DNA of 64,000 nucleotides. Source: CAZRIP01 sp964600165. GTDB taxonomy: Bacteria > Elusimicrobiota > Elusimicrobia > UBA1565 > UBA9628. The translations under genes and the position numbers were made by a program. The DNA is taken from NCBI GenBank assembly GCA_964600165.1, contig CAZRIP010000001.1, forward strand, positions 1 to 64,000, written 5' to 3'. Positions within the stretch are counted from its first letter, which is position 1. Each line of letters starts with the position of its first letter. The notes below the pieces were generated by a model. That model saw nothing but the letters and a program-made list of their open reading frames with translations, did no database searches and had not been told where the DNA came from. Shown one piece after another: positions 47,567-55,713 of the stretch.

Positions 47567-48954
47567 GCCCGCTGCTGCCGGAGATCGACGGCGCCGCCTT
47601 CGAGTCGCTGCTCGGCGGGGCCGATTACGGCGAGGCGTTCCTCGAAAGCTCGCGCGGGCTGTCGGTGCGCTTCGAGGACGGGCGCGTCGAGGAGATCACC
47701 CAGGGCGTCGAGGGCGGGACCGGGCTGCGCTTTTTGCGCCGCGAGGGCGGCGAGGTCGTCACGCTTCAAGGCAGCGCGCACACGGTCGACGCCGCGGGCG
47801 CGGCGCGGCTGCGCGCGGAGCTCTTTGCGGGCTCACAAGCGCCCGCGCGAACGCCGCTCGCGCCCGTCACGCGCTTCGTGCGCCCCGTGCGCGTCGACCC
47901 TTCGAGCGTGCCGCTCGAGCGCAAGGTCGCCCTGCTCAAAGAGGTCGACGCCGCCCTTCGCGCGGAGTTCCCGCGCATCCGCCAGGCGAGCCTCGCCTAC
48001 GCGGAGCGCCGGCGCGACGTCGTCATCCTCAACTCCGAGGGCGCCCACCGCCGCGAGGAGCGCACCTCCGTGCTCTTCCACGTCTCCGTCGTCGCCGAGA
48101 AAGACGGCGAGCTGCAGACCGGCCACGAGGTCATCGGCGGCCTCAAGGGCTGGGAAATGCTCGAGGACAACGATCCCTTCTCCGCCGCCCGCGCCGCCGC
48201 GCGGCGCGCGTTGGCCAAGCTCGAGGCTCCCAAGGCCAAGGCCGGCGAGATGCCGATCGTGCTTTCCTCGTCGGCCGGCGGGACGTTCATCCATGAGGCG
48301 ATCGGCCACAGCCTCGAGGCCGATCACGTCCAGGAAGGTTCCTCGCCTCATTATAAAGGGATGGTCGGCAAGGTCGTCGCGCCCGAAAACATCACCGTCG
48401 TCGACGATCCGACGCTGCCGTTTTACCGCGGGTCCTTCGGCTTCGACGACGAGGGCCTCGAGGCCAAGCCCACGCCCCTCGTCAAGGACGGCGTGCTCGT
48501 CGATTATCTCTACGACCGCGTGACCGCGATGAAGGAGCGCAAGCCCTCCAACGGCCACGGCCGCCGGGAGTCGTTTCACTGCCGCCCGATCCCGAGGATG
48601 TCGAACCTCTACATCGCGCCGGGCAAAGACGACCCGAAGGCGATCCTCAAGAAGCTCAAGGCCGGCATGCTCGTCACGCGCATGGGCGGCGGGCAGGTCA
48701 ACACCGCCACCGGCGAGTTCGTCTTCGAGGTCGACGAGGGCTTCTGGGTCGAGGACGGCGTCATTCGCCACATGATCCGCGACGCCAACCTCCTCGGCGT
48801 CGGTCCAGAGATCTTAAAGTCCATCGACGGCGTGGGCTGGGACATGGGCTGGGGCATCGGCACCTGCGGCAAGGACGGCCAGGGCGTGCCGGTCGGCGAC
48901 GGGCAGCCGACGATCTCGATCCCCAAGATCCTCATCGGAGGCCGGCATGAATAG
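47563..48954 (+). CDS. tldD: TldD-family metalloprotease
   Basis: A 463-residue peptidase. TldD and its partner TldE (PmbA) form a heterodimeric protease that trims peptides such as microcin B17 precursors and CcdA. The zinc motif HEAIGHSLEADH (H244 first) and the C-terminal MGGGQVNTATGEFVFEVDEG are intact, so this is the catalytic TldD type, not TldE. No tldE is in the window, although the two are usually adjacent. The ATG at 47563 overlaps the kinase stop. It overlaps prcB by 8 nt. Confidence 0.93.
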   Translation: MSPLLPEIDGAAFESLLGGADYGEAFLESSRGLSVRFEDGRVEEITQGVEGGTGLRFLRREGGEVVTLQGSAHTVDAAGAARLRAELFAGSQAPARTPLAPVTRFVRPVRVDPSSVPLERKVALLKEVDAALRAEFPRIRQASLAYAERRRDVVILNSEGAHRREERTSVLFHVSVVAEKDGELQTGHEVIGGLKGWEMLEDNDPFSAARAAARRALAKLEAPKAKAGEMPIVLSSSAGGTFIHEAIGHSLEADHVQEGSSPHYKGMVGKVVAPENITVVDDPTLPFYRGSFGFDDEGLEAKPTPLVKDGVLVDYLYDRVTAMKERKPSNGHGRRESFHCRPIPRMSNLYIAPGKDDPKAILKKLKAGMLVTRMGGGQVNTATGEFVFEVDEGFWVEDGVIRHMIRDANLLGVGPEILKSIDGVGWDMGWGIGTCGKDGQGVPVGDGQPTISIPKILIGGRHE

Positions 48955-49399
48955 TCTCATCCTCGCGGCGCTGCTTTGCGCGAACGTTTTCGCGGGAACA
49001 ACCGACGCGCCGAAGGCGTCTACCAAGAAGAGAGAGAAACACATGGCTATCCAGTGGGACGGCGCGACCAACGGCGGCGCCCAGGCGCGCGCCGAGCTCA
49101 TTTTCACCGAGGAGCAATGGCGGGAGACTTGGAAAAACCTCGACCGGCCCGCGCCCCCGGTCGACCTCAAGACCCACGTCGCCGCGGTGGTCTTCCTGGG
49201 GCAGCGGCGCACCGGCGGCTACTCCGTCGAGTGGCTTTCGCCCGCCGAGGCGAAGAACGCTTTCGTGATCAAATGGCGCGAAAAGACGCCCGAAGAAGAC
49301 GCCATGGTCATGCAGATGATCACCGATCCCTGGTCGATCAGGCTCTACCCCAGGTCGCCGAAGGCCATCCACCTGGAGAAAGAGGCCGGAGCGAAGTGA
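48947..49399 (+). CDS. PrcB-family exported protein
   Basis: A 150-residue protein with a short signal peptide (MNSLILAALLCANVFAG) and a C-terminal PrcB-type domain (residues about 80-145), recognisable by VVFLGQRRTGGYSVEWLSPA and the late DPWSIRLYPRS. PrcB is known as an accessory subunit of the PrtP/PrcA protease complex of Treponema; homologues are usually orphan small domains. The ATG at 48947 lies within tldD and the stop forms GTGA with the next gene. Why it sits with tldD is unclear, but both relate to proteolysis. Confidence 0.75.
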   Translation: MNSLILAALLCANVFAGTTDAPKASTKKREKHMAIQWDGATNGGAQARAELIFTEEQWRETWKNLDRPAPPVDLKTHVAAVVFLGQRRTGGYSVEWLSPAEAKNAFVIKWREKTPEEDAMVMQMITDPWSIRLYPRSPKAIHLEKEAGAK

Positions 49400-50085
49400 T
49401 CGCCGTTCTCGCCCTCGCCGCCGCGCTCGGCGCGGCTCAGGAGCCGCCGAGAACGGGCCACTGGGAGAAGAAGCCCAGCGCGCTCTTGTTTTTCGACTCG
49501 GACGGCGATCTGGCGGGCGAGCATCATCTGGGCCCCGCCGACGACGGCGCCAAGCTCGCCAAAGGCGGCGTCTCCAAGGACGGCCGCTTCGCCTGGCTCT
49601 TCGAGAAGACGACCAACTGGAACGTCGGGCGCACGAAGATGCTCGGCTCCCAGCGGCGGCTGCGCCTGCTCGGCTCCGACGGGCGCGCCCTCTGGGAGTC
49701 CGCGGACGCCGACGAGCCTTTGAACGGCGGCGACCCGCTGCTTTTTTCAGCCGACGGAGAGACGACGCTCGACTCCGAGCGCGCCGCGCGAGGCTGGCGC
49801 GTCGTCACGCGCAGCTACATGGGCATCGTGCTGACGGAAGCGGGGCCCTTTCACGAGCTCCAGGAGATCGCGTTGACGCCCGACGCGCGCTTCGCGATGG
49901 CGCGCTGGACCGTGCCCGATCAGAGCGCCACGCACACGTTCTTGGACCTGACGAAGAAAACCAGAAAGGACGTCGCGTCCGACACCTTCGAACTCGGGCA
50001 AGCCCGGCTCGCCGACGACGGCAAGGTCTATTCGAGCGGCAAGGTCGTCCTCGATCTCGCGGCGCCCGCACCGGAGAAGAAGTGA
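49396..50085 (+). CDS. Exported protein of unknown function
   Basis: A 229-residue protein with a minimal signal peptide ((M)IAVLALAAALGAAQ) and a mature domain built of short strand pairs with repeated DG turns (LFFDSDGDLAGE, GVSKDGRFAWLFEK, LLGSDGRALWES, LTPDARFAMARW), a pattern of WD40- or YncE-like beta-propeller blades, so a small propeller fold is possible. The start is the GTG at 49396, overlapping the prcB stop as GTGA. The stop does the same with the next gene, so it is in the middle of a coupled unit. Confidence 0.6.
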   Translation: MIAVLALAAALGAAQEPPRTGHWEKKPSALLFFDSDGDLAGEHHLGPADDGAKLAKGGVSKDGRFAWLFEKTTNWNVGRTKMLGSQRRLRLLGSDGRALWESADADEPLNGGDPLLFSADGETTLDSERAARGWRVVTRSYMGIVLTEAGPFHELQEIALTPDARFAMARWTVPDQSATHTFLDLTKKTRKDVASDTFELGQARLADDGKVYSSGKVVLDLAAPAPEKK

Positions 50086-51692
50086 AAATTCGCCCGGCGT
50101 ATCTGCTTTGCTTGGTCCTTATCGCCGGTCCTGCGCTCGACAGAGCGCAGGGGGATCCGCCCCCGGACGCCGCGCCGCCGGACGAAGGGCAGCAGCAGAG
50201 CGATCCCGCGGAGGCGGCCGCGCGCGCGATGCGCGATCGCCTCGCCTCCGATCCGGCCGTGCAAGGCTCGCTCGCCGAGCGCATCGCGCGCTCGAAGCTC
50301 GCCCAGAGCATCACGGCGAAGACCGATCCGATCGGCAAGATCGCCGACATCCAGGCTTGGATCCGCGCCAACCCCGACGCCGCGACGAAGGCCGCGATCG
50401 GGCTCGCCCAAGACGACGCCGAGGGCGACCACCGCTTCGAGGACATGGCCACGCGCGGCGGCGACGCCCACCTCGTCGAGAACGCCGGCGCGCAAGGCAA
50501 CCTCTTCAACCGCCTCAAGAAGGCCGGCCTTGACTCGAAGCTCATGAAGCAAGAGGCCAACAAGAACATGGCCGACGAGGAGAAAAACGAGCTCGTCAAA
50601 AAGATGTTCGACGGCCAGGGCGGCGCCACGAACCGCGTGCTCACGCAGCAGGCCGGCGGCGGCGCCGCCGCGGGCGTGCTCAACTCGGGCTACTACGACC
50701 GTTTGAGCGCCGGGAACCTGCACGGCTACTCGCCGCAGCTCCAGGCGCTGCAGAGCGCGCTCAACGCGCGCGGCGCGCCCGGCGCGCCCAAGCTCATCGA
50801 GACCGGCAAGCTCGATTACGAGACGCTGAGCTATCCGCGCTACGGGATGCGCTACGACATCGAGAACCTGCGCAAGCGCCTCGCCTACGAAAGGGCGTGG
50901 GCGTTGGCCACGCTCCTCGGCCGCGAGAAGGATTTCACGCAAGAGCAGCTCATGGACCCGGCCGTGCAGGCCCTGCTCGAAAAGCAGGCCGGCGATAAGG
51001 CCGCCAAGCTCTCGCCGCGCTTTCTCAAGCGCCTGGCCGCGCTGGACAAGGCCGCGGCCGCTCTCGCCGATTTCGAGAACGCCGCGCTTCCCGCGCAGGA
51101 CCCGCTCAGGATCTCGGCCGTCTTGCTGCGCTCGCTCGGCGGCAAGCAGCGCGAGGCCGCGCGCTGGATCACCGTCGCGGGCCTGGAGGAGGAGCTGCAG
51201 CGCCTCGACGCCGAGGAAGGCTTCTTGAGCCCGGAGCTGGACGCCCAGATCGAGCGCTGCCCCGTCGCCCCGGACGTCAAGGCCTCTTATCGCCGGCGCG
51301 GGCAGGAGTACCAAAAGACGCTCAAGGCCCTCAAAGACGGCGACGAGAGCGCGTCGGCGCGGCTGGAATCCGACGATTGGCTCGCGCGGCTCGACGACGT
51401 GCAGCGCACGCTCGACCAATGCGGCGCGCTGCGCAAGGACCTCCACGAGCGCGTGGCCGACTACGTCGCGACGCCGTTTCGTCTCTCGTCTTTGAACGTG
51501 GACAAGCCGCGGTGGCGGCAGATCTTGGACGACTGGTGGATGAGCTGGCTTCCCGGCACGAGCTACGGCCGCCGGCTGCGCTCGCTCAAGGCGCAGACCG
51601 ATCTTCTCAAGGACGTCTTCGCCAAGATCGCGTCGGGCGACCTCGACGCCGCGCACACGATCCTCGTCTCCTCCGGCGCGCCGGCGATCTGA
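50082..51692 (+). CDS. Large exported helical protein, unknown
   Basis: A 536-residue protein with a signal peptide ((M)KIRPAYLLCLVLIAGPALD) followed by a Pro/Gln-rich stretch and a mostly alpha-helical, charged body (for example LKKAGLDSKLMKQEANKNMA, LEEELQRLDAEEGF, YQKTLKALKDGDESAS). No family is recognised. The start is a GTG at 50082 overlapping the previous stop (GTGA). It is the last gene of the kinase-tldD-prcB unit. It could be a periplasmic or surface protein whose processing involves that unit. Confidence 0.6.
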   Translation: MKIRPAYLLCLVLIAGPALDRAQGDPPPDAAPPDEGQQQSDPAEAAARAMRDRLASDPAVQGSLAERIARSKLAQSITAKTDPIGKIADIQAWIRANPDAATKAAIGLAQDDAEGDHRFEDMATRGGDAHLVENAGAQGNLFNRLKKAGLDSKLMKQEANKNMADEEKNELVKKMFDGQGGATNRVLTQQAGGGAAAGVLNSGYYDRLSAGNLHGYSPQLQALQSALNARGAPGAPKLIETGKLDYETLSYPRYGMRYDIENLRKRLAYERAWALATLLGREKDFTQEQLMDPAVQALLEKQAGDKAAKLSPRFLKRLAALDKAAAALADFENAALPAQDPLRISAVLLRSLGGKQREAARWITVAGLEEELQRLDAEEGFLSPELDAQIERCPVAPDVKASYRRRGQEYQKTLKALKDGDESASARLESDDWLARLDDVQRTLDQCGALRKDLHERVADYVATPFRLSSLNVDKPRWRQILDDWWMSWLPGTSYGRRLRSLKAQTDLLKDVFAKIASGDLDAAHTILVSSGAPAI

Positions 51693-51693
51693 G

Positions 51694-51837
51694 TCAGGGC
51701 TTGGCGGCCGGCGCGGCCGCGAACGGCTTGACGGCCGGCTTGGGCGCGTGCAGCCAGAGATAGACCTTCCCGGCCGCGAAGACCGCGAACAGCCCGATCA
51801 ACGCCCACTCGAGCTTTTTCGGCTTGTTCAGAGACAT
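51694..51837 (-). CDS. Small single-span membrane protein, 47 residues
   Basis: A short frame beginning MSLNKPKKLEWALIGLFAVF with a basic N-terminus, one membrane segment (about residues 10-28) and an Ala/Pro/Lys tail. GAGGTG lies 4 nt before the ATG at 51837, and the frame fills the space between the end of the helical protein gene (1 nt away) and the patatin gene (7 nt away), so it is probably real and co-transcribed with the latter. No family is recognised. Confidence 0.6.
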   Translation of the reverse strand: MSLNKPKKLEWALIGLFAVFAAGKVYLWLHAPKPAVKPFAAAPAAKP

Positions 51838-51844
51838 GGACACC

Positions 51845-53920
51845 TCACGCGCGATACGGGCTCGACAGCCGCAGCGGCACGCGGCAATAGTCGGCGAAAT
51901 ACGGGATCATGGACTTGATCTGCGGGACGTATTGCTCGGCGATGAGCTGGCCCGCGCGGATGAGCTCCTTGGCGCGGTGCATCTCCGTCCAAGAGAAGCC
52001 CCGGAGATCCGGGTGGATCAACACGTGGGCCAAGTTGACGCGCGATTGCGCGATCTCGTACTCCATCGTGTAGATCATCTGGAAGAAGACGTCGAAGAGG
52101 CTCGGGGCCTTGAGCAGCTCGGGCAGCGTCAGCTCTTTTAAGCTCGCGAGATCGACGGGCGCCTTTAGAATGCCGGCTCCCTGCGCCGCCCGCTGGGCCT
52201 TGAGGCGCGCCTGCCGGTCGGCCGCCGGCGTCGTCAGGCTCACGGCGATGAGCGTATCGGCTCCCATATCCGATATCAGCGAGATCGGCACCGGATTGAC
52301 GAGGCCGCCGTCGACGAGATAGCGGCCGTTGACGCGGATCGGCTGGAAGATCATCGGCAGCCCGCACGAGGCGCGGATCGACTCGGCCACGCGGCCCTCG
52401 ATCAAGTCCACCTCCTCGCCGGTCTCGATGTCGGTGGCGACGCAGCCGAAGGGGATCTCCAGGTCCGAGAATTCGCGGCTGCCGAAGTACGAGCGGATGA
52501 AGCGCAAGAGCGTCGCGCCCGCGAAGAGCCCCGAGCGCGGGATCGTCAGGTCCCAAAAGAGGTTCTCGTAGACCCAGCCCTTGTCGACGCGCAGCGCGAT
52601 CTCCTCGATTTCTTCAGGTTCCATGCCCAGAGCCGTAAAGCCCGCGATCATCGAGCCGATCGAAGTCCCCGCGATGACGTCGATCGGGATCCCCTCGCGC
52701 TTGAAGACCTTGAGGATGCCGATAAGCGCGTGGCCGAGCGCGGCCCCGGTCCCGAGCGCCAAGCCCACCTTGACTCCGCCGATGCGGCGCGCGAGCCGCT
52801 CGATGGCGCGGCGCGCCTTCGGATGGGACTCGAGCGGCTCGAAGGGCGAGCCCGAGCGCTCGAATTGGTCGGCGATGTCGTCGGTCCACGGCACGACCTG
52901 ACTTTGCGGCGCGAGCGTGATCGCCTGCTCCTCGAAGTCGGTGTCGCCGAACCATACCTGGATCAGGCGCTTGGGATCGACGACGCTGACGAGCTCGGCC
53001 TCGAGCTGCCGGAACTGCGGACGCAGCGCGGCCGTGCCCGCCAGCAGGACTTGGTCGGACTCCGCGAGCACGGACTTTTCCACGTCTCCCAGCTCGCTCG
53101 ACAAGCCGACGAGGACGAGGTCGTGGACTTCACGCAGAAAATTAAGAAAGAGGTAGATGCCCGAGTAGAGCCGGCCCGAGAGCGTGGCGGGCGAGATGCT
53201 CATGATCTCGAGGCCGGAGACGTGCTGCTGCGCGAGACCCCGGATCTGGCCCAAGTCGCGCAGGTCGATGTCCCGGATCTGCGTCTCCGAGATGAGCTGG
53301 GGCTTGAGTCCCAAGGCGCGCGCGACGGCGCCCGCGTCCGGATTCATGTCGACGAGCAGCACGCGCCTTCGCGTCTGCTCCATGAGCTGCACGGACAAGT
53401 GCAGCGTCAAGAGCGCGCGGTCGGCGCGCGGCAGCGCGCAGGCGAGCGCGACGAGCTGGGACTGATCGGGGCTTTTTTTCTGATGCGAGAGGCGGTTCGT
53501 TTCGACGAGACGCTTGGTGAGAATCCTCGATAGGTGCAGAAGGATCGAGGGCGTCTCGCGCAAGACTTCCTCAAAATCCTTGCGCGAGAGCTTCAAGAAC
53601 TCGCAGGTCGTCGAGAGCCTGATCGTGACCGTGCGCGGCTCGCCGGTGAGGATCCCGCCCTCTCCAAGCATTTCTCCTCGCCCGAGAAACGCCGCCACGG
53701 TCTCGATCCCGCGCAGAGACTGCACGATCCGGACCTGGCCCGAGACGATGATGTAGAGCGAGTCCGACTCGTCGCCTTGAGAAAAAAGCGTGGCTCCTTT
53801 GGGAAGAGAAAGCGTCTGCATCCGCGCGGCCACGCGCGCGAGGTCCTCGCCCGTCAGGCCGGCGAACAGCGGTATTCTTTTCAGGAACGGCTCCCAGGAC
53901 GGGATCTCTTCGGGAGTCAT
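51845..53920 (-). CDS. Cyclic-nucleotide-binding / MinD-like / patatin phospholipase
   Basis: A 691-residue protein in three parts. Residues about 10-135 form a cNMP-binding domain (GATLFSQGDESDSLYIIVSG, RGEMLGEGGILTGEPRTVTI). Residues about 150-370 have a MinD/ParA-like layout (RRRVLLVDMNPDAGAVARALG) but no P-loop. Residues about 385-640 form a patatin lipase of the NTE type: oxyanion loop GLALGTGAALG, GTSIGSM with the catalytic serine near 416 and DGGLVNPVP near 537. It should be a membrane-associated (lyso)phospholipase under ligand control. Its ATG overlaps the upstream glycosyltransferase stop (ATGA). Confidence 0.88.
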   Translation of the reverse strand: MTPEEIPSWEPFLKRIPLFAGLTGEDLARVAARMQTLSLPKGATLFSQGDESDSLYIIVSGQVRIVQSLRGIETVAAFLGRGEMLGEGGILTGEPRTVTIRLSTTCEFLKLSRKDFEEVLRETPSILLHLSRILTKRLVETNRLSHQKKSPDQSQLVALACALPRADRALLTLHLSVQLMEQTRRRVLLVDMNPDAGAVARALGLKPQLISETQIRDIDLRDLGQIRGLAQQHVSGLEIMSISPATLSGRLYSGIYLFLNFLREVHDLVLVGLSSELGDVEKSVLAESDQVLLAGTAALRPQFRQLEAELVSVVDPKRLIQVWFGDTDFEEQAITLAPQSQVVPWTDDIADQFERSGSPFEPLESHPKARRAIERLARRIGGVKVGLALGTGAALGHALIGILKVFKREGIPIDVIAGTSIGSMIAGFTALGMEPEEIEEIALRVDKGWVYENLFWDLTIPRSGLFAGATLLRFIRSYFGSREFSDLEIPFGCVATDIETGEEVDLIEGRVAESIRASCGLPMIFQPIRVNGRYLVDGGLVNPVPISLISDMGADTLIAVSLTTPAADRQARLKAQRAAQGAGILKAPVDLASLKELTLPELLKAPSLFDVFFQMIYTMEYEIAQSRVNLAHVLIHPDLRGFSWTEMHRAKELIRAGQLIAEQYVPQIKSMIPYFADYCRVPLRLSSPYRA

Positions 53921-55086
53921 GCCGCCCCTTTCGCCAGCCTCTTGACGCCCTCGCCGGCCGCCACGTAGAGCAGCGGCATGAACGGCGCGTGATAGCGCGC
54001 GAAGACGACGCCGAGCGCGTGGAGGTTGACGTAGGCGAGGATCAGCAGCGCCGCCCAGACCGCCGGGGGCGCCCCCGCGCGCGCCGCGCCGAAGGCCGCG
54101 AGCCCGCACGCCGCGAAGAACGCGACGCGGCAGGCGAGCGCGAGCGCGTCCCAATGGGCGAGCCCGGCCTTCTCGTAGGCCGGATGATAGACGACGAGAT
54201 AGCAGAGGTAGGAGTCCGTCCAGAAGCGCCAGGCCCTGACCAAGGTGGTCCGAACGTATCGAAGAGGGTCGGCCTCGACCTTTGTCAGGGCGAGGCTCAG
54301 CGCGTAGCGGTCCCACTCGAGCCGCGGCATCGTCGCGTACATGGATTTCATCGGCTCGGTCGCGTCCTCGCGCTCCGGGGCCACGACGCGGCCTTCGGAC
54401 GCGTAGTAGACGATCGGGCCCGCGACGCCGCTCTCAAAGGGTATCAATCGCCGGAAGACGACGGCGTTGCGAAAAAGCCACGGCGAGACGACGACGGCCG
54501 CGGCGCCGAGCGCGAGCGCGAGCTGCCTCGGCTTTCTCTTGAAAAAGGGCAGCGCCGCCAGCGGCAGCAGCGCCAAGGTCGAGCGGCAGAGCGCGCTCAA
54601 GCCCACCGCGGCGCCGAAGGCGAGCGCGCTCGCGTCGTCGCCTCTCTTCTTGAAGGCGCAGAGAGCCCAGGCGACGAGGAGGACGAGCGCGGAATAAAAC
54701 GCCTCGCAATAGAGCGAGGTAGGCAGGAGGATCTGCGCGGGATCGAAGGCCGTCAGCGCCATCGCCGGCAGCCCGCCGAGCAGGAACGCGAGCCAAACGG
54801 CTCCCGCGCCGACGAACGCCTGCGCCACGCGCGCTCCCCCCGTCGAAGAAATCCCGATCTCTCGAAGCCCCGCGAGAAAGATCGGGTAGAGCGGCGCGCG
54901 GTACGCCGTCGGCGCGCCTTGCCGCGCGTAGCCGCGGCCTTCGGCGAGGTTCCCGGCGATCTCGGCGTATTGCCGGTCGTCGCCGCCGGCGGAAAGCGGC
55001 ACCGCGTAGTAGCGCGCGGCGGCGGCCAGACGCAGCGCGAGCGCCGCGGCGAGCACGACCAGCGCCTTCGTAGGCGGAGTCGCCAT
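53917..55086 (-). CDS. GT39/ArnT-like membrane glycosyltransferase
   Basis: A 389-residue protein with about nine membrane segments. The first periplasmic loop has GGDDRQYAEIAGNLAEGRGY followed by PTAYRAPLYPIFLAGL, the acidic pair and RxPLYP motif of the GT-C mannosyltransferase/ArnT/PMT_2 group, which transfer sugars from polyprenyl carriers to proteins or lipids. The C-terminus lacks the large periplasmic domain of ArnT. The start codon at 55086 is 12 nt from the Nudix stop. Coupling to the patatin gene by ATGA suggests both modify envelope lipids. Confidence 0.75.
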   Translation of the reverse strand: MATPPTKALVVLAAALALRLAAAARYYAVPLSAGGDDRQYAEIAGNLAEGRGYARQGAPTAYRAPLYPIFLAGLREIGISSTGGARVAQAFVGAGAVWLAFLLGGLPAMALTAFDPAQILLPTSLYCEAFYSALVLLVAWALCAFKKRGDDASALAFGAAVGLSALCRSTLALLPLAALPFFKRKPRQLALALGAAAVVVSPWLFRNAVVFRRLIPFESGVAGPIVYYASEGRVVAPEREDATEPMKSMYATMPRLEWDRYALSLALTKVEADPLRYVRTTLVRAWRFWTDSYLCYLVVYHPAYEKAGLAHWDALALACRVAFFAACGLAAFGAARAGAPPAVWAALLILAYVNLHALGVVFARYHAPFMPLLYVAAGEGVKRLAKGAA

Positions 55087-55098
55087 TTGATATAATCC

Positions 55099-55686
55099 TT
55101 ACGACGCCTTTTTGACGCGGCCGTCGCGCCAAAGAGCGCAAGCCAGCAGCCCGATCACGGTCTTCGAATCCATGATCTTTCCCGACCTTACCAGGGCCAC
55201 GGCTTTATCGAAAGGCATTCTCACGACCTCGAGGAACTCGTCCTCGTCGGGCTGCCCTTTGCCCGCGACGAGGTCCTCGGCGACGAAGAGATGAAGCACC
55301 TCGTTGGCGAAAGCGGGCGTCGGCCAATAGCGCAGGAGCGGCGTGATCTTCTTGGCCGTGTAGCCCGTCTCCTCGCGCAGCTCGCGGCGGGTGCACTCGT
55401 CGACGCTCTCGCCGTCGTCGAGCTTGCCCGCCGGAAGCTCGAGCGTCGTCTCGCCGACGGGATAGCGGTATTGCCGCACGAGCACGACGGTCTTCTCGTC
55501 GAGAAACGGGATCACGCCGATCGCGCCCGGATGGTCCATGAACTCGCGCAGGGCCGGTTGGCCGTTGGGCAGGCGGATCTCGTCGGCGCGAAAGTCGACC
55601 ATCCGGCCTTTGAACACCACGTTTTTTCGGACCAGCGTTTCTCGAAGATGACTGTCTTTTTCGTCTATTTTGGCCGGTTTTTTCAC
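55099..55686 (-). CDS. Nudix hydrolase, ADP-ribose pyrophosphatase type
   Basis: A 195-residue hydrolase with a perfect Nudix box GX5EX7REUXEEXGU (G87 to Y109: GKLDDGESVDECTRRELREE and TGY). ALREFMDHPGAIGVIPFLDE and VVLVRQYRYPVGETTLELPA before it match the NudF/ADP-ribose pyrophosphatase subgroup, which cuts ADP-ribose to AMP and ribose-5-phosphate; GDP-mannose or other NDP-sugars are alternatives. The start is a GTG at 55686, 8 nt after a TATAAT box. It diverges from dnaE. Confidence 0.9.
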   Translation of the reverse strand: MKKPAKIDEKDSHLRETLVRKNVVFKGRMVDFRADEIRLPNGQPALREFMDHPGAIGVIPFLDEKTVVLVRQYRYPVGETTLELPAGKLDDGESVDECTRRELREETGYTAKKITPLLRYWPTPAFANEVLHLFVAEDLVAGKGQPDEDEFLEVVRMPFDKAVALVRSGKIMDSKTVIGLLACALWRDGRVKKAS

Positions 55687-55694
55687 GCAAGCGC

Positions 55695-55702
55695 ATTATA
55701 AC
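55695..55702. promoter_or_regulatory. Overlapping divergent -10 boxes for Nudix gene and dnaE
   Basis: On the minus strand TATAAT (55700-55695) ends 8 nt before the GTG at 55686. On the plus strand TATAAC (55697-55702) ends 11 nt before the dnaE ATG at 55714. The whole divergent gap is only 27 nt. No clear -35 elements are seen. Confidence 0.5.
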
Positions 55703-55713
55703 ACCGAAACCCC

